Below are positions 7,880 to 16,274 of a DNA stretch of 33,613 nucleotides, piece by piece. The position numbers and the translations under genes were made by a program. Position 1 is the stretch's first letter. Every line of letters begins with the position of its first letter. Source of the DNA: Gemmobacter caeni (lineage in GTDB: Bacteria; Pseudomonadota; Alphaproteobacteria; Rhodobacterales; Rhodobacteraceae); NCBI RefSeq assembly GCF_003054195.1, contig NZ_QBKP01000027.1:1-33613 (forward strand), read 5' to 3'. The notes beneath the pieces were generated by a model that saw only the letters and a program-made list of their open reading frames with translations, was not told the origin of the DNA and searched no databases.

Positions 7880-8584
7880 ATGCCCATCGACGCTTCTGCC
7901 GCGCAAGAGGCCGCAAAGCGCATCTACGCGATGCTTGACCTTGCAGAAGCGGCGGATGCCTTCGAGTTTGACGCCGTCGACCGGCAGATCGGGCGCATAC
8001 GCTCGGCCGCGGGACCTGCCGCGGCGATCGTGGTGCCCAACCGTCATGTCCGGACCTGCGCTGATATGCTCTATCGGACGCGGACATTGGTCACGACACG
8101 GATCGCGCCCGGAGACCTTCATGCCATGGAGCGCGCTGTTACCGATGGCGCCGCCGAGGTTGAATTGCGCGCGCCAGGCGGTATCGCGTTGGATGTACTG
8201 ACAAGGGCAGCGCAGCGCCGCAACGTGAAACTTGCCTGTCCGGACGATATGGATATACGCGAGGCCCTTGGCCGGTTCGATGCCGCGCGGATACGGTTCG
8301 CGATTGTGTCCGATGCCCCCGACCCGTTGCGCCAGGCCGCGAAGACGATCGTGGCCGCCGGTTTTCGGCTCGGGCTCAAGGTCACCGGATGCCAGACCCT
8401 TGCCGCCTGCCAGGCCGTCTACGATACGATCTCTGATGCGGTGGGTGAGGCCTGGATATGGCCCGGAACCTTGCGGTTCGACGCCTCCGAAACCCTGCAT
8501 GACGATATTGTCGGCCACCTGCGTGATCGCATCCTTTCGCGGCCGGTTGGCTGTGGTGTCAGACCTGACGAACGGCGGCACTGA
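7880..8584 (+). CDS. DeoC-like TIM-barrel protein, probably not an aldolase
   Basis: A 234-residue protein with weak but extended resemblance to deoxyribose-phosphate aldolase: VVPNRHV matches the DeoC VCV.P.V strand, DGAAEVEL matches the GADEVD strand, and LKVTGCQTLAACQAVYDTI followed by LRFDAS matches the C-terminal FKPAGG...RFGAS region. Lys167 lies at the second conserved lysine. The KTSTGK segment carrying the Schiff-base lysine is not recognisable; that place reads FAIVSDAP. An aldolase reaction is therefore doubtful. It sits between metF2 and cobT with gaps of only 12 and 22 bases, so it is expected to work with the methyl halide operon. Function unknown. Confidence 0.65.
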   Translation: MPIDASAAQEAAKRIYAMLDLAEAADAFEFDAVDRQIGRIRSAAGPAAAIVVPNRHVRTCADMLYRTRTLVTTRIAPGDLHAMERAVTDGAAEVELRAPGGIALDVLTRAAQRRNVKLACPDDMDIREALGRFDAARIRFAIVSDAPDPLRQAAKTIVAAGFRLGLKVTGCQTLAACQAVYDTISDAVGEAWIWPGTLRFDASETLHDDIVGHLRDRILSRPVGCGVRPDERRH

Positions 8585-8606
8585 GAAACGGGGAAAGGAC
8601 CTTCCG

Positions 8607-9605
8607 ATGAGATTGCACGCGCTTGCCGATCTTGCTGCCTTGATCCAGACCTCCCCGGGAATCGACGCCGCGTCGGCGGCCCAGGCGGCGGTGCGGCAGG
8701 ACAGCCTGACCAAACCCCCCGGTTCGCTCGGTCGCCTTGAAGAACTTGCCATCTTCATGGCGGGTTGGCGTGCGACGCCCCGACCTGTGATCAAGAAAGC
8801 CCAGGCGCTGATCTTCGCGGGCAATCACGGTGTCTGCGCGCAGGGCGTCAATCCCTATCCGCAAGACGTCACGCAGCAGATGGTGCTGAATTTTCAACGG
8901 GGCGGTGCGGCGATCAACCAGCTTTGCATCGCGTCGGGTGCCGATTTGCGTGTGGTTCCGATCATGTTGGACACACCTACTGCCGATTTCACGACCGGCC
9001 CGGCGATGACTAGCGAAGAGATGCTCTCGGCGATGAACATCGGCGCCAGTGCTGTGGACGGCAACGCGGATGTCTTGATCCTTGGAGAAATGGGGATCGG
9101 CAATTCGACTGTCGCATCGGCCCTTGTTGCAGCGTTCTTTGGCGGTGCCCCGCCGGACTGGGTCGGGCCCGGAACGGGATCGGATGCTGCAGGCATAGCG
9201 CGGAAATGCGCTGCTGTCTCAAAAGGGCTTGCGCTGCACGGCGGGCGACCGGCACTTGAAACACTCTCCCGGTTCGGCGGTCGAGAGCAGGCGGCGATAT
9301 GTGGCAGCATCCTTGCGGCGCGGGCATCGCGGATCCCCGTGATCCTGGACGGGTTCATCTGCACCGCTGCGGCAAGCACGCTTCATGTCGCCCACACAGG
9401 GCTGCTCGATCACTGCCTGGTTGGCCATGTCTCAGCCGAGCCAGGCCACCGGCGCCTCCTGAAGGAATTGGGAAAGCGGCCGATCTTGGAGTTGGACATG
9501 CGACTAGGCGAGGGTTCCGGGGCCGCCCTTGCGCTTGGCATATTGCGTGCGGCTTTGCACTGTCACAACGGGATGGCCACATTTGCCGAGGCCGGCATCA
9601 GCTAG
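8607..9605 (+). CDS. cobT: CobT, nicotinate-nucleotide:dimethylbenzimidazole phosphoribosyltransferase
   Basis: CobT makes alpha-ribazole phosphate, activating the lower ligand of cobalamin. The 332 residues carry the family signatures in order: DSLTKPPGSLGRLE, FAGNHGV, GEMGIGNSTVASAL, GTGSDAAGIARK, ILDGFICTAAA, SAEPGHRRLL and RLGEGSGAA with the catalytic Glu302. The ATG at 8607 has GGGGAAAGGA upstream; a longer reading frame continues upstream but runs through the previous gene. As the last gene of the operon it ties cobamide lower-ligand synthesis to methyl halide use, which needs corrinoid for CmuA. No other cobalamin gene is in the window. Confidence 0.9.
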   Translation: MRLHALADLAALIQTSPGIDAASAAQAAVRQDSLTKPPGSLGRLEELAIFMAGWRATPRPVIKKAQALIFAGNHGVCAQGVNPYPQDVTQQMVLNFQRGGAAINQLCIASGADLRVVPIMLDTPTADFTTGPAMTSEEMLSAMNIGASAVDGNADVLILGEMGIGNSTVASALVAAFFGGAPPDWVGPGTGSDAAGIARKCAAVSKGLALHGGRPALETLSRFGGREQAAICGSILAARASRIPVILDGFICTAAASTLHVAHTGLLDHCLVGHVSAEPGHRRLLKELGKRPILELDMRLGEGSGAALALGILRAALHCHNGMATFAEAGIS

Positions 9606-9626
9606 TCCAATGACTGCGCAAGTCAA

Positions 9627-10262
9627 TCAGTAGATTACGCGCGCAGTCCCGAGCCCCCCCTCATAATCCCTCCACTCCATTCCGACCCCCCGAAACCGTA
9701 CCTCTGAGCAGTTTGTGTAATGAGTATCGAAGAACCAGTCCGGGGACATGCCGAGTGCGGCTCGGTCCCAATGGAAGTTCCAGTTCCGGTCGTAGGTGCC
9801 CATCCGAAGGCTGGAGGACACGATACAGTCACCATCCCGGTTTTGACGGCGCCGGTAGGTCATATCGTAGACCTTGATTGCCATCACATGGTCGGTGACG
9901 TCCTCTCCGAATGCTTTCCAGAGGAGAGTTGCGAACGCTGTCGTACCGTCGGCCTGCTGGGGCGGAACGGGCATGAACTGAGCCTCGATCACCTGGGTCT
10001 CTGCCGGCAAAGAAATTGGCATCCGAGTCCGCATCGGGCAGCGCCAAAGCTGGAGGGGCGGCTCGATCGGCCAGGGCGTGATGCGCCGTATCATCTCGGC
10101 GTGGGCGCGACCACAGGGCTCGCTCGGCGGGAACCCTCCGGCGAGGCAGAGGAGAATGGCGCAGTCGATCTGATAGGCCAATACAGGTCGCGGCGCGGCA
10201 GTGAAGAGGAGTGTCAAGGTGGCCGTGAACAACAGGAACGTTCGAGCAAGGTAACGGGTCAT
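9627..10262 (-). CDS. Exported TrbM-like protein of the conjugation region
   Basis: A 211-residue protein with an N-terminal signal peptide (hydrophobic core LFTATLTLLFTAAP, cleavage near VLA-YQ). The mature start has the CAILLCLAGG...PCGRAHAEM pattern that resembles TrbM, a conserved periplasmic protein of conjugation systems; four or more cysteines suggest disulphides. The rest is not recognised. GGAGG lies six bases before the ATG. It points away from the virB operon, ends 21 bases from the cobT stop, and lies downstream of another small exported gene. Assignment to TrbM is by motif only. Confidence 0.6.
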   Translation of the reverse strand: MTRYLARTFLLFTATLTLLFTAAPRPVLAYQIDCAILLCLAGGFPPSEPCGRAHAEMIRRITPWPIEPPLQLWRCPMRTRMPISLPAETQVIEAQFMPVPPQQADGTTAFATLLWKAFGEDVTDHVMAIKVYDMTYRRRQNRDGDCIVSSSLRMGTYDRNWNFHWDRAALGMSPDWFFDTHYTNCSEVRFRGVGMEWRDYEGGLGTARVIY

Positions 10263-10334
10263 GGCATCCTCCGAGGACCCTCTGGCCGCCTGTCGGGGAC
10301 GGGTCGGTCGAGAGGCGAATCACATGCGACAAAT

Positions 10335-10628
10335 CTACTTGTTTTCGTCTTTCGTTACGACCTCCAAGAAATCTGCGTAGCGCTCCGTCACTCCGCGCGC
10401 CTCGTCGAAGGCCGCTGCGCGTTCGGCATCAAGGCAGGCGATGTAGTCGGTCACTGCACGAAAATATGCTTCAAATTCAACACTAAGCTCTTGCCGATAT
10501 TGCCGAAGAACGCCCGCCGGAAGGGTGGTGTCCGGTGGAACTGGCGACAGACAACCCCCGCGGATTTCCTGCGCCGCGAGCACATCCGGGCCTTGCAGGA
10601 GAACAACCAGGAAGATAGCGTGCTTCAT
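10335..10628 (-). CDS. Small exported protein, unknown
   Basis: A 97-residue protein with a short signal peptide (MKHAIFLVVLLQG..., cleavage near LAA-QE). The mature part is mostly helical with two cysteines (in RGGCLSP and DYIACLD), which could form one disulphide. A GAAGGA site precedes the ATG. It is the likely first gene of a two-gene - strand unit with the TrbM-like gene 72 bases downstream. Not recognised; its place next to the virB operon suggests a periplasmic accessory role in transfer. Confidence 0.6.
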   Translation of the reverse strand: MKHAIFLVVLLQGPDVLAAQEIRGGCLSPVPPDTTLPAGVLRQYRQELSVEFEAYFRAVTDYIACLDAERAAAFDEARGVTERYADFLEVVTKDENK

Positions 10629-10778
10629 CAGAGGTCCTTCGGGCTTCGCATGGGGCCGCTCAGTGGAGATGGTAACATGCTGATCTGTTTGAGTAACGCC
10701 CGAAGATGCAGGACAAAGTCACACAATCTGGCGCACAAGCCGCACACGATTTCTTCAAACGAAGTCGAATCATACTGT

Positions 10779-10804
10779 CACATGCGTCCGTCGCATGTGC
10801 TTTT
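10779..10804 (+). terminator. Rho-independent terminator-like hairpin before the virB operon
   Basis: CACATGCG (10779-10786) and CGCATGTG (10792-10799) pair perfectly over 8 bases with a 5-base loop, followed by C and TTTT (10801-10804). The tail is short, so strength is uncertain. It would stop + strand read-through, or act as an attenuator in the virB leader if the promoter lies upstream. Confidence 0.55.
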
Positions 10805-10875
10805 CGTCAAGTGGATGCGATTGTCGAAACGCGCTACATTCCCCGATCAGAGGACATCCCTGATCGAAGGTTGGA

Positions 10876-11199
10876 ATGCGCAAGAGAAGGATCTCGCCGG
10901 TGCTGCGTGAAGCCGAGTTCATCGCCGAACTCGACAAGCCGGGCACATGGGTCGAGATCGAATGCCTCACCGCGCCGGATCCCAAGCGCCGGCACCGCGG
11001 CGAGTGGATGTTCTTCGCGGTCCGGGGACCTGACGAGCGCTACAGCCTCGTCACGGCCCGGGCCGATGATCGGATCATCCAGACCATGGAGGGCGTGGTG
11101 TCCTTCGCTGCCACCAAGCTCGAGCTTGACCAGGTCACGGTTCCGCTTTTGGCTGGCGGCATCGCTACTGGCATGCGCCGCCGGCCCCGCACCGGCTGA
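10876..11199 (+). CDS. Small protein leading the virB operon, unknown
   Basis: A 107-residue, strongly basic and soluble-looking protein with no signal peptide or membrane segment. A central stretch ([12 protein letters not shown], then [11 protein letters not shown]) suggests a beta-rich fold. The ATG at 10876 has GAAGG at good spacing. Its 3' end overlaps the likely start of virB1 by about 70 bases, tying it to the transfer operon. I do not recognise a family; it could be a regulator or cytoplasmic accessory of the secretion system. Confidence 0.6.
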   Translation: MRKRRISPVLREAEFIAELDKPGTWVEIECLTAPDPKRRHRGEWMFFAVRGPDERYSLVTARADDRIIQTMEGVVSFAATKLELDQVTVPLLAGGIATGMRRRPRTG

Positions 11200-11833
11200 G
11201 GTCATTCGCTGGAATGAGGCGGGGCAGGGGAGCGAGATACCCCCCGATGCCTTCGTCCTTCGCTATGACACATCGGGCGCTCTGATTGTTCCGGAGAAAC
11301 CCGGGAAGGGAAGGGAGGACGGCGCTACGGCAGCCGGGGCGTATGGCGTCACCGCACCCGCAGCGCCGGGTGCGGGGCAAGGGGCGCGGTTGGCGGCCGT
11401 CCTTCCCGCGCTTCGCCTCACCACAGCGCGCTATTCCGATCATTCCGCGCTGGAATTGGTCGATCTGTCACCGAAGGACTGGGCACTCCTCTTCCAAGCT
11501 CTTGTCCGCGTGGAAAGTGGCTTCAATCCCGATGCGGTGAGTTCGGCCGGCGCGCGCGGCCTCGCGCAGCTCATGCCGGACACGGCCCGTGCGCTCGGGG
11601 TCGCGATCGATGATCCGCACGAAAACCTCGACGGCGGCGCCCGATATCTTCTCGCCCAGATCGCGGCCTTCGGCTCGCTCGATCTGGCGCTCGCCGCCTA
11701 CAACGCCGGACCGGACGCCGTCCGTCAGTACGGTGGCATTCCCCCCTATGCCGAGACCCGCGCCTATGTGGCCCGTGTCCACGCCGAATTCGAGCGCCTG
11801 CGCGCCGCTTCAGAAGAAGGAACCGAGTTGTGA
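11126..11833 (+). CDS. virB1: VirB1, periplasmic lytic transglycosylase
   Basis: VirB1 cuts peptidoglycan so the type IV secretion channel can pass. The 235-residue product has an N-terminal signal sequence ([17 protein letters not shown]) and a C-terminal SLT domain from about residue 115: the catalytic Glu130 in VESGFNP, then [18 protein letters not shown] and [11 protein letters not shown] placed the start at the TTG at 11126 because it gives a normal signal peptide; an ATG at 11066 would add a long unlikely leader. Either choice overlaps the preceding gene in another frame. The stop overlaps the GTG start of virB2. Confidence 0.85.
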   Translation: MTRSRFRFWLAASLLACAAGPAPAEVIRWNEAGQGSEIPPDAFVLRYDTSGALIVPEKPGKGREDGATAAGAYGVTAPAAPGAGQGARLAAVLPALRLTTARYSDHSALELVDLSPKDWALLFQALVRVESGFNPDAVSSAGARGLAQLMPDTARALGVAIDDPHENLDGGARYLLAQIAAFGSLDLALAAYNAGPDAVRQYGGIPPYAETRAYVARVHAEFERLRAASEEGTEL

Positions 11834-12132
11834 CGTCGAGACTTCATCCTGCCGTTTTGCTCCTCGTCGCTGCAGCGCTTGTCGCGCATGTCGACGGCGC
11901 TCTGGCGCAGACCATCGATTTCGGGAAGGCGGAAGGTGTGGCGACGGGCTTCCTCGCCTCGCTGCGGGGCGTCTTCGCGACCGCCTTCTTCGGCATCGCC
12001 TTCGTGATCACCGGCTTCCTCGCGGCTTTCAACCGGATCTCCTGGGCCTGGGTCGCCCTCGTCGTGGTCGGGGCCTTCCTCGTCTTCGCCGGACCCGCGA
12101 TCGTCGCGAACCTTAGGGCGGCTTTCTCCTGA
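11830..12132 (+). CDS. virB2: VirB2, major pilin
   Basis: VirB2 is the pilus subunit of the type IV secretion system. The 100-residue protein has a signal peptide ending near ALA-QTIDFG and two hydrophobic helices in the mature part (about residues 48-68 and 74-92), the expected pilin layout. It starts with a GTG that overlaps the virB1 stop and ends overlapping the virB3 ATG, so translation is coupled. Confidence 0.85.
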   Translation: MTSRLHPAVLLLVAAALVAHVDGALAQTIDFGKAEGVATGFLASLRGVFATAFFGIAFVITGFLAAFNRISWAWVALVVVGAFLVFAGPAIVANLRAAFS

Positions 12133-12398
12133 TGGAAAAGACGCCGGTCATCCTCGGACTCTCGCGGGCCGCGAAGTTCCTCGGCCTGCCGATGCCCTAT
12201 GCCATGGCGGTGGGCGGGCTGACGGTCCTGCCCTTCATCCTGATCAAGGCCGCGACTTGGCTCCTGACGCTCCCGGTCTGGTACTTCGCGGCGCGGATTG
12301 TGACCGCGATCAATCCGAATGGCCATGTCGTCCTCGGCACAGTGATCCTGAAGACGCCCGAGGTCATCTTCGGTCCGCGAGGCCGCCATGGGGCTTGA
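12132..12398 (+). CDS. virB3: VirB3, inner-membrane component
   Basis: An 88-residue protein of VirB3/TrbD type with the family's opening TPVILGLSRAAKFLGLP and MAVGGL, followed by one or two membrane helices (about residues 24-55). It assists pilus assembly together with VirB4. Its end overlaps the start of virB4 by 11 bases in another frame, as is common in these operons. Confidence 0.88.
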   Translation: MEKTPVILGLSRAAKFLGLPMPYAMAVGGLTVLPFILIKAATWLLTLPVWYFAARIVTAINPNGHVVLGTVILKTPEVIFGPRGRHGA

Positions 12399-14781
12399 TG
12401 CGCTTCTGGGCCTGCGGTCGCACCACTTGGCGAGCGGGGCAGGGGAGAGGGCATCCCCGCGCGCCGAGGCCGCGATCCCGCCGGAGCGGGCGCTCTATGC
12501 GCATCTGCCCTATCTCGTCGAACTCGACGATGAGGTGGTGCGGACCCGCGAGAACGCGTTGATGCTCTCGCTCGAGATCAAGGGCATCGACGGGCTGACC
12601 TCGGCACCGCAGACGATCGTGAGCTTGCGCGCCAAACTCGCGACACTGATGGACGGGCTCGACGATCGCTTCAGTTTCTACATTCACCGTCTTCTGAGGA
12701 AATCCTCGCTTGATCTGAAACCTCTCCGTGGCCATAGCTTCGCGGCCGATGTCGAGGCGGCCTGGCGCGCACATCTTTCGACGCGGGGCCTGCAGGATTT
12801 CGTGCTGGTGCTGACGGTGGTCCGGCGGGTCGCGACGCCCCTGAAAGTGCCGCTCTTCGCCGGAGCAGCCCGGCGCGCCTTCGGGCAGGACACGGCGCGG
12901 CGGCTCGACGAGCTCGGCGAAGTGGTCTCGATTCTCGAGAGCGGCCTCGGCCTCGCGACGCGCCGGCTGAAGCTCAGCGATGGAAGCCTAATCGGGTTCT
13001 ATGGCGCGCTGACTTGTGGAGAGATGCGGGACATCTCGCGCGGGTCGATGACGCTTCTCGCCGAAGACGCGGCAACGGCGAGTATCAGCTTCGAGAGAGG
13101 GCATGCGGTCCTGACCGACGGGGCAGGGGCCCGTCGCTACCTCGGTCTCCTCTACGTCCGCTCTTACGCCACCTCGACCTGGCCGGGCATGCTCGACGCG
13201 CTCGACGCGATGCGGGATGTGGTGATCTCGCACAGCTTCACGCCGATCGACCGGGCGACGATCTCGGAGCGCGCCCGGCGCAAGACCGCGCAGATGAAGG
13301 CGGCAGACGATATGGCGGTCTCGATCGAGCGACAACTCTTCGAGGCGGCAGACGCCGTCGAGTCCGGCCTCGCGGGCTTCGGCGACCATCAGATGACGCT
13401 CTCGGTCACTGCCGACAGCCTGAAGGCGCTGGAAGAAAAACTGGCGCGCATCCGCGGAATCGCGCATCAGTCAGGCTTCCGGCTCGAGCGTGAGGTCTTC
13501 GGCCTTGCCGCGACCTTCTTCGCGATCCATCCCGGCAACATGGACTACCGGATGCGCGCGATCACGGTCGCTTCGACGAACTTCGCGGACATGGCGTCGC
13601 TGCATGCCGCCGAGGCTGGGACGACCTCGGAGCGCCTCGCCTGGGGCACGCCCGTCACGGTCTTCGAGACGCTGCAGGGAAGCCAGCACCGGTTTTCTTT
13701 CCATGAACCGGGCAATCCGGCCGAGGAGCCGACCATCGGGCACACGCTGGTCCTGGGTCGCTCGGGTGGCGGCAAGTCGACCACGGTGGCCTTCCTCGTG
13801 GCGCAGGCGCAACGCGCGGGAGTACGGACGATCCTCTTCGACAAGGAGGCCGGGTTGAAAATGGTCGTCCATGCGCTCGGCGGTCGCTATGCCGAGGTTC
13901 GGGCAGGGCGTGCGACGGGCCTCAATCCCCTCGCCACGGAGACCGGCCCACGCGGCGAGGCCTGGCTCCTCGACTGGCTCTCGGCGCTTCTCGAGTCGGG
14001 CGGCGCGCGGCTGACGCCGCACCAGTCCGAAGAACTTAAGCGCGCGATCCGGCAGAATGCCTCGGTGCCGGCTGAGCTTCGGAACTTCCGCGACTTCCGG
14101 ACGCTGATCGGCGATGTGGGCGATGGCCGCGATCTCGCGATGCGGGTCGGCGAATGGGGGCCGGACGGACGCTACTCCTGGGTCTTTGGCCCGGCAGAGG
14201 TGCCCGTGGTCGACTTCGGCGCGCAGGATATCACCGCGGTGGACCTGACCGAGATCCTCGATCTCGCGACCGAGCGCACCGCAGTGCTCGCCTATCTCTT
14301 CCGCCGGATCGAGATGCTGATCGAGGAAAAGCGCCCGACGCTCATCGTCATCGACGAGGCTTGGAAGGTGCTCGACGACGATTACTTCAGCCGCAAGCTC
14401 TCCGAATGGCTGGTGACGGCGCGAAAGAAGAACGTCGTCGTGTTGATGATGACGCAGTTCCCGAGCCAAATCCGCTCGAGCCGGTCGCGCGCGATCCTCG
14501 AGGCGCTGCCAAACCAGCTGATGTTTCCGAACCCCGAGGCCGAAGGTGCGGAGTACGACAGTTTCCGGATGACTGAAGGCGAGTTGGGCTTCGTTCTCGC
14601 GGGCACGCTCGGTCGCCGATCCGTCCTCTGGCGCACCGCGCGCGGCTCCTCGGTCCTCGATGTCGATCTCTCGTCGCTCGGACCGCTCCTCACCGTTCTC
14701 GGCGGCGGACGTGCGGGCCAAGCGGCATTCGGCGACGACTATGCGGAGCGTCCGAACTTCTGGAAACGGAGCATCACATGA
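12388..14781 (+). CDS. virB4: VirB4, type IV secretion ATPase
   Basis: VirB4 is the large membrane-associated ATPase that powers pilus assembly and substrate passage. The 797-residue protein has the usual length; Walker A is G457-R-S-G-G-G-K463-S-T and Walker B is LIVIDEAW with Asp656/Glu657. The N-terminal half (about 1-400) is the conserved CagE/TrbE/VirB domain. Its ATG lies within the end of virB3, and the stop overlaps the next start. Nothing suggests inactivation. Confidence 0.95.
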   Translation: MGLDALLGLRSHHLASGAGERASPRAEAAIPPERALYAHLPYLVELDDEVVRTRENALMLSLEIKGIDGLTSAPQTIVSLRAKLATLMDGLDDRFSFYIHRLLRKSSLDLKPLRGHSFAADVEAAWRAHLSTRGLQDFVLVLTVVRRVATPLKVPLFAGAARRAFGQDTARRLDELGEVVSILESGLGLATRRLKLSDGSLIGFYGALTCGEMRDISRGSMTLLAEDAATASISFERGHAVLTDGAGARRYLGLLYVRSYATSTWPGMLDALDAMRDVVISHSFTPIDRATISERARRKTAQMKAADDMAVSIERQLFEAADAVESGLAGFGDHQMTLSVTADSLKALEEKLARIRGIAHQSGFRLEREVFGLAATFFAIHPGNMDYRMRAITVASTNFADMASLHAAEAGTTSERLAWGTPVTVFETLQGSQHRFSFHEPGNPAEEPTIGHTLVLGRSGGGKSTTVAFLVAQAQRAGVRTILFDKEAGLKMVVHALGGRYAEVRAGRATGLNPLATETGPRGEAWLLDWLSALLESGGARLTPHQSEELKRAIRQNASVPAELRNFRDFRTLIGDVGDGRDLAMRVGEWGPDGRYSWVFGPAEVPVVDFGAQDITAVDLTEILDLATERTAVLAYLFRRIEMLIEEKRPTLIVIDEAWKVLDDDYFSRKLSEWLVTARKKNVVVLMMTQFPSQIRSSRSRAILEALPNQLMFPNPEAEGAEYDSFRMTEGELGFVLAGTLGRRSVLWRTARGSSVLDVDLSSLGPLLTVLGGGRAGQAAFGDDYAERPNFWKRSIT

Positions 14782-15098
14782 TATCAATGCATTACATAAG
14801 ATATATTATGCGAACTTTCGTTCATGATCGAGTTGGAGGCCCGACGGTCCCGCGCTGGCGGTCAGGGCCGCAGATTCCGGGAGGAGAAAAGCGCGCGCGC
14901 TGGTCCCGTCCCACCTTCCCCCTTCCCGGGCTTCTTCTCATTTCCTGTCTCGCTCTAAGCTCCTGTGGCGAGCTTCCTGCCGCGCGGACGAACTGCTGGA
15001 CCGCCGCCAATTCCGGCGGCGCAGGCGTCTCGCAGGCCGCGATCCGTCCCGGCACGCTTGCGGTTCCGTCAGCCGCTGATCCATCGACATGCGACTGA
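14778..15098 (+). CDS. Putative lipoprotein between virB4 and virB5 genes
   Basis: The 106-residue frame contains a lipoprotein signal: hydrophobic stretch LPGLLLISCLAL followed by lipobox L-S-S-C at Cys62-63 and a short Cys-containing mature part. In other VirB systems the small lipoprotein VirB7 braces the outer-membrane core; this may be the counterpart, although its place (after virB4 rather than before virB8) differs. The start is uncertain: the ATG overlapping the virB4 stop gives an unusually long leader of about 45 residues before the hydrophobic core, and no later in-frame ATG, GTG or TTG with a good site was found. The first 35 bases are strikingly AT-rich. Confidence 0.55.
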   Translation: MISMHYIRYIMRTFVHDRVGGPTVPRWRSGPQIPGGEKRARWSRPTFPLPGLLLISCLALSSCGELPAARTNCWTAANSGGAGVSQAAIRPGTLAVPSAADPSTCD

Positions 15099-16270
15099 GC
15101 GCGGGGCATCCTCTTCGCTGTCCGTCCCCTCCCCGCGCCCGCTCCCGCGCGGGGGTCGCGGTCCCGGCACTTCTTGCGTCCCTGACGTTCCTCCTCCCCA
15201 CCTCCGGGGCCAGGGCACAGGGAGTGCCGGTGATCGACGGCAAGTCGACGGTGCTCCACACCGAAGAGGTCACCCGCGAAACCGCGCTTCGCGAAGAGCT
15301 GGAAACCAACTCCGCCAAGCGCGACGAGATCTCCCGTCTGCATGATGAACAGATCGCAGCTCTCGATGCGACCTTGGCTCTTCTGACCGGTGCGGCCCCC
15401 TTCATCGGCGACCTCGAGGACATGCCCGGGGGCCTCGCGGCCTCGGAAATCTACGCGATCGAGGACAACAACCCCTATGCCGGGCGTCTCTTCGGCGATG
15501 CGCGGGTGACGATCGAGGAGATGATCATCGAGACCGCCCGGCGCTATGGCGGGCATCCCGCGCTTGCCCGCGCCGGGATCAACCCGGTCGAGTTCCGATG
15601 CTGGTTCCAGGGGCTCATCAAGCAGGAAAGCGGCTTCTCCATCGGGGCCCGAAGCCCAGCGGCAGCCTTCGGGCTGACACAGATCATCCCCGGCACCGCG
15701 GAGTATCTCGGCATCTATCCGGCCTACTACGACGACCCGCAGCTGCAGCTCGATGGGGGTGCCCGGTATCTCCTCGAACAGCTCGACCGCTTCGGCTCCA
15801 TGCCGCTGGCCCTCGCTGCCTACAACGCCGGTCCCGGTGCGGTGATCGAGTATGGGGGCATCCCGCCCTATGCCGAGACGCAGGACTACGTGGTCCGGGT
15901 CACCGCAAACTACAATTCTTACGCCGCGCGGATCGAAGGCGTCGACACCGTCGGCACGCTCGATCCCGCCGACATGGTGATCGCGGAAAGTTCGAACATC
16001 GCCGATGCGGGCCTGCACTACGGCATGCAGTCGAACCAGACCCTCACCGCGTCGATGACGCGGTTGAAGGAGATCATCGCCCGCATCCCGACCACGGCCT
16101 CGACCAAGGAAGCGATGGATCTCAACACCTATGCCCGGGCCGAGGTCACCCGCATCGCCTATGTGCTCCAGCGATTGGCGGCAGTCCGGGTGAAGGTCGA
16201 GCAGGCCCGCAATGCCCTCCTCCTCCAGGCCTACGCCGAAGATGAACTCTTCCTTGTTGTGAAGGATTGA
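15089..16270 (+). CDS. Lytic transglycosylase embedded in a VirB5-like protein
   Basis: A 393-residue exported protein. After a signal peptide (cleavage near ARA-QGVPVID) comes a helical segment (about 45-105) resembling the start of the next gene's product, then an SLT lytic transglycosylase domain (about 165-300) with Glu180 in [25 protein letters not shown] and [10 protein letters not shown], then a C-terminal helical segment (about 325-393). The ends mirror VirB5 at 16275-17060: both mature proteins begin QGVP-x-ID and both share KEA-x-DLNT (Asp344 here, Asp210 there). It therefore looks like a VirB5 copy in which the enzyme domain replaces the middle. It could localise wall-cutting at the pilus tip. 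VirB1 is also present, giving two transglycosylases. Confidence 0.85.
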   Translation: MRLSAGHPLRCPSPPRARSRAGVAVPALLASLTFLLPTSGARAQGVPVIDGKSTVLHTEEVTRETALREELETNSAKRDEISRLHDEQIAALDATLALLTGAAPFIGDLEDMPGGLAASEIYAIEDNNPYAGRLFGDARVTIEEMIIETARRYGGHPALARAGINPVEFRCWFQGLIKQESGFSIGARSPAAAFGLTQIIPGTAEYLGIYPAYYDDPQLQLDGGARYLLEQLDRFGSMPLALAAYNAGPGAVIEYGGIPPYAETQDYVVRVTANYNSYAARIEGVDTVGTLDPADMVIAESSNIADAGLHYGMQSNQTLTASMTRLKEIIARIPTTASTKEAMDLNTYARAEVTRIAYVLQRLAAVRVKVEQARNALLLQAYAEDELFLVVKD

Positions 16271-16274
16271 CCCC

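Noticed and set aside
216-9605. Cobalamin riboswitch in the cmu region
   Set aside because: I looked for B12-box-like sequence in the leader and intergenic gaps and found nothing convincing.
9611-9625. TGACT/AGTCA inverted repeat between cobT and the convergent gene as a terminator
   Set aside because: Only five base pairs and no T-run on either strand; too weak to call.
9720-10910. 396-residue + strand frame across the small exported genes
   Set aside because: It runs opposite two genes with signal peptides and good ribosome-binding sites, and itself lacks protein-like features.
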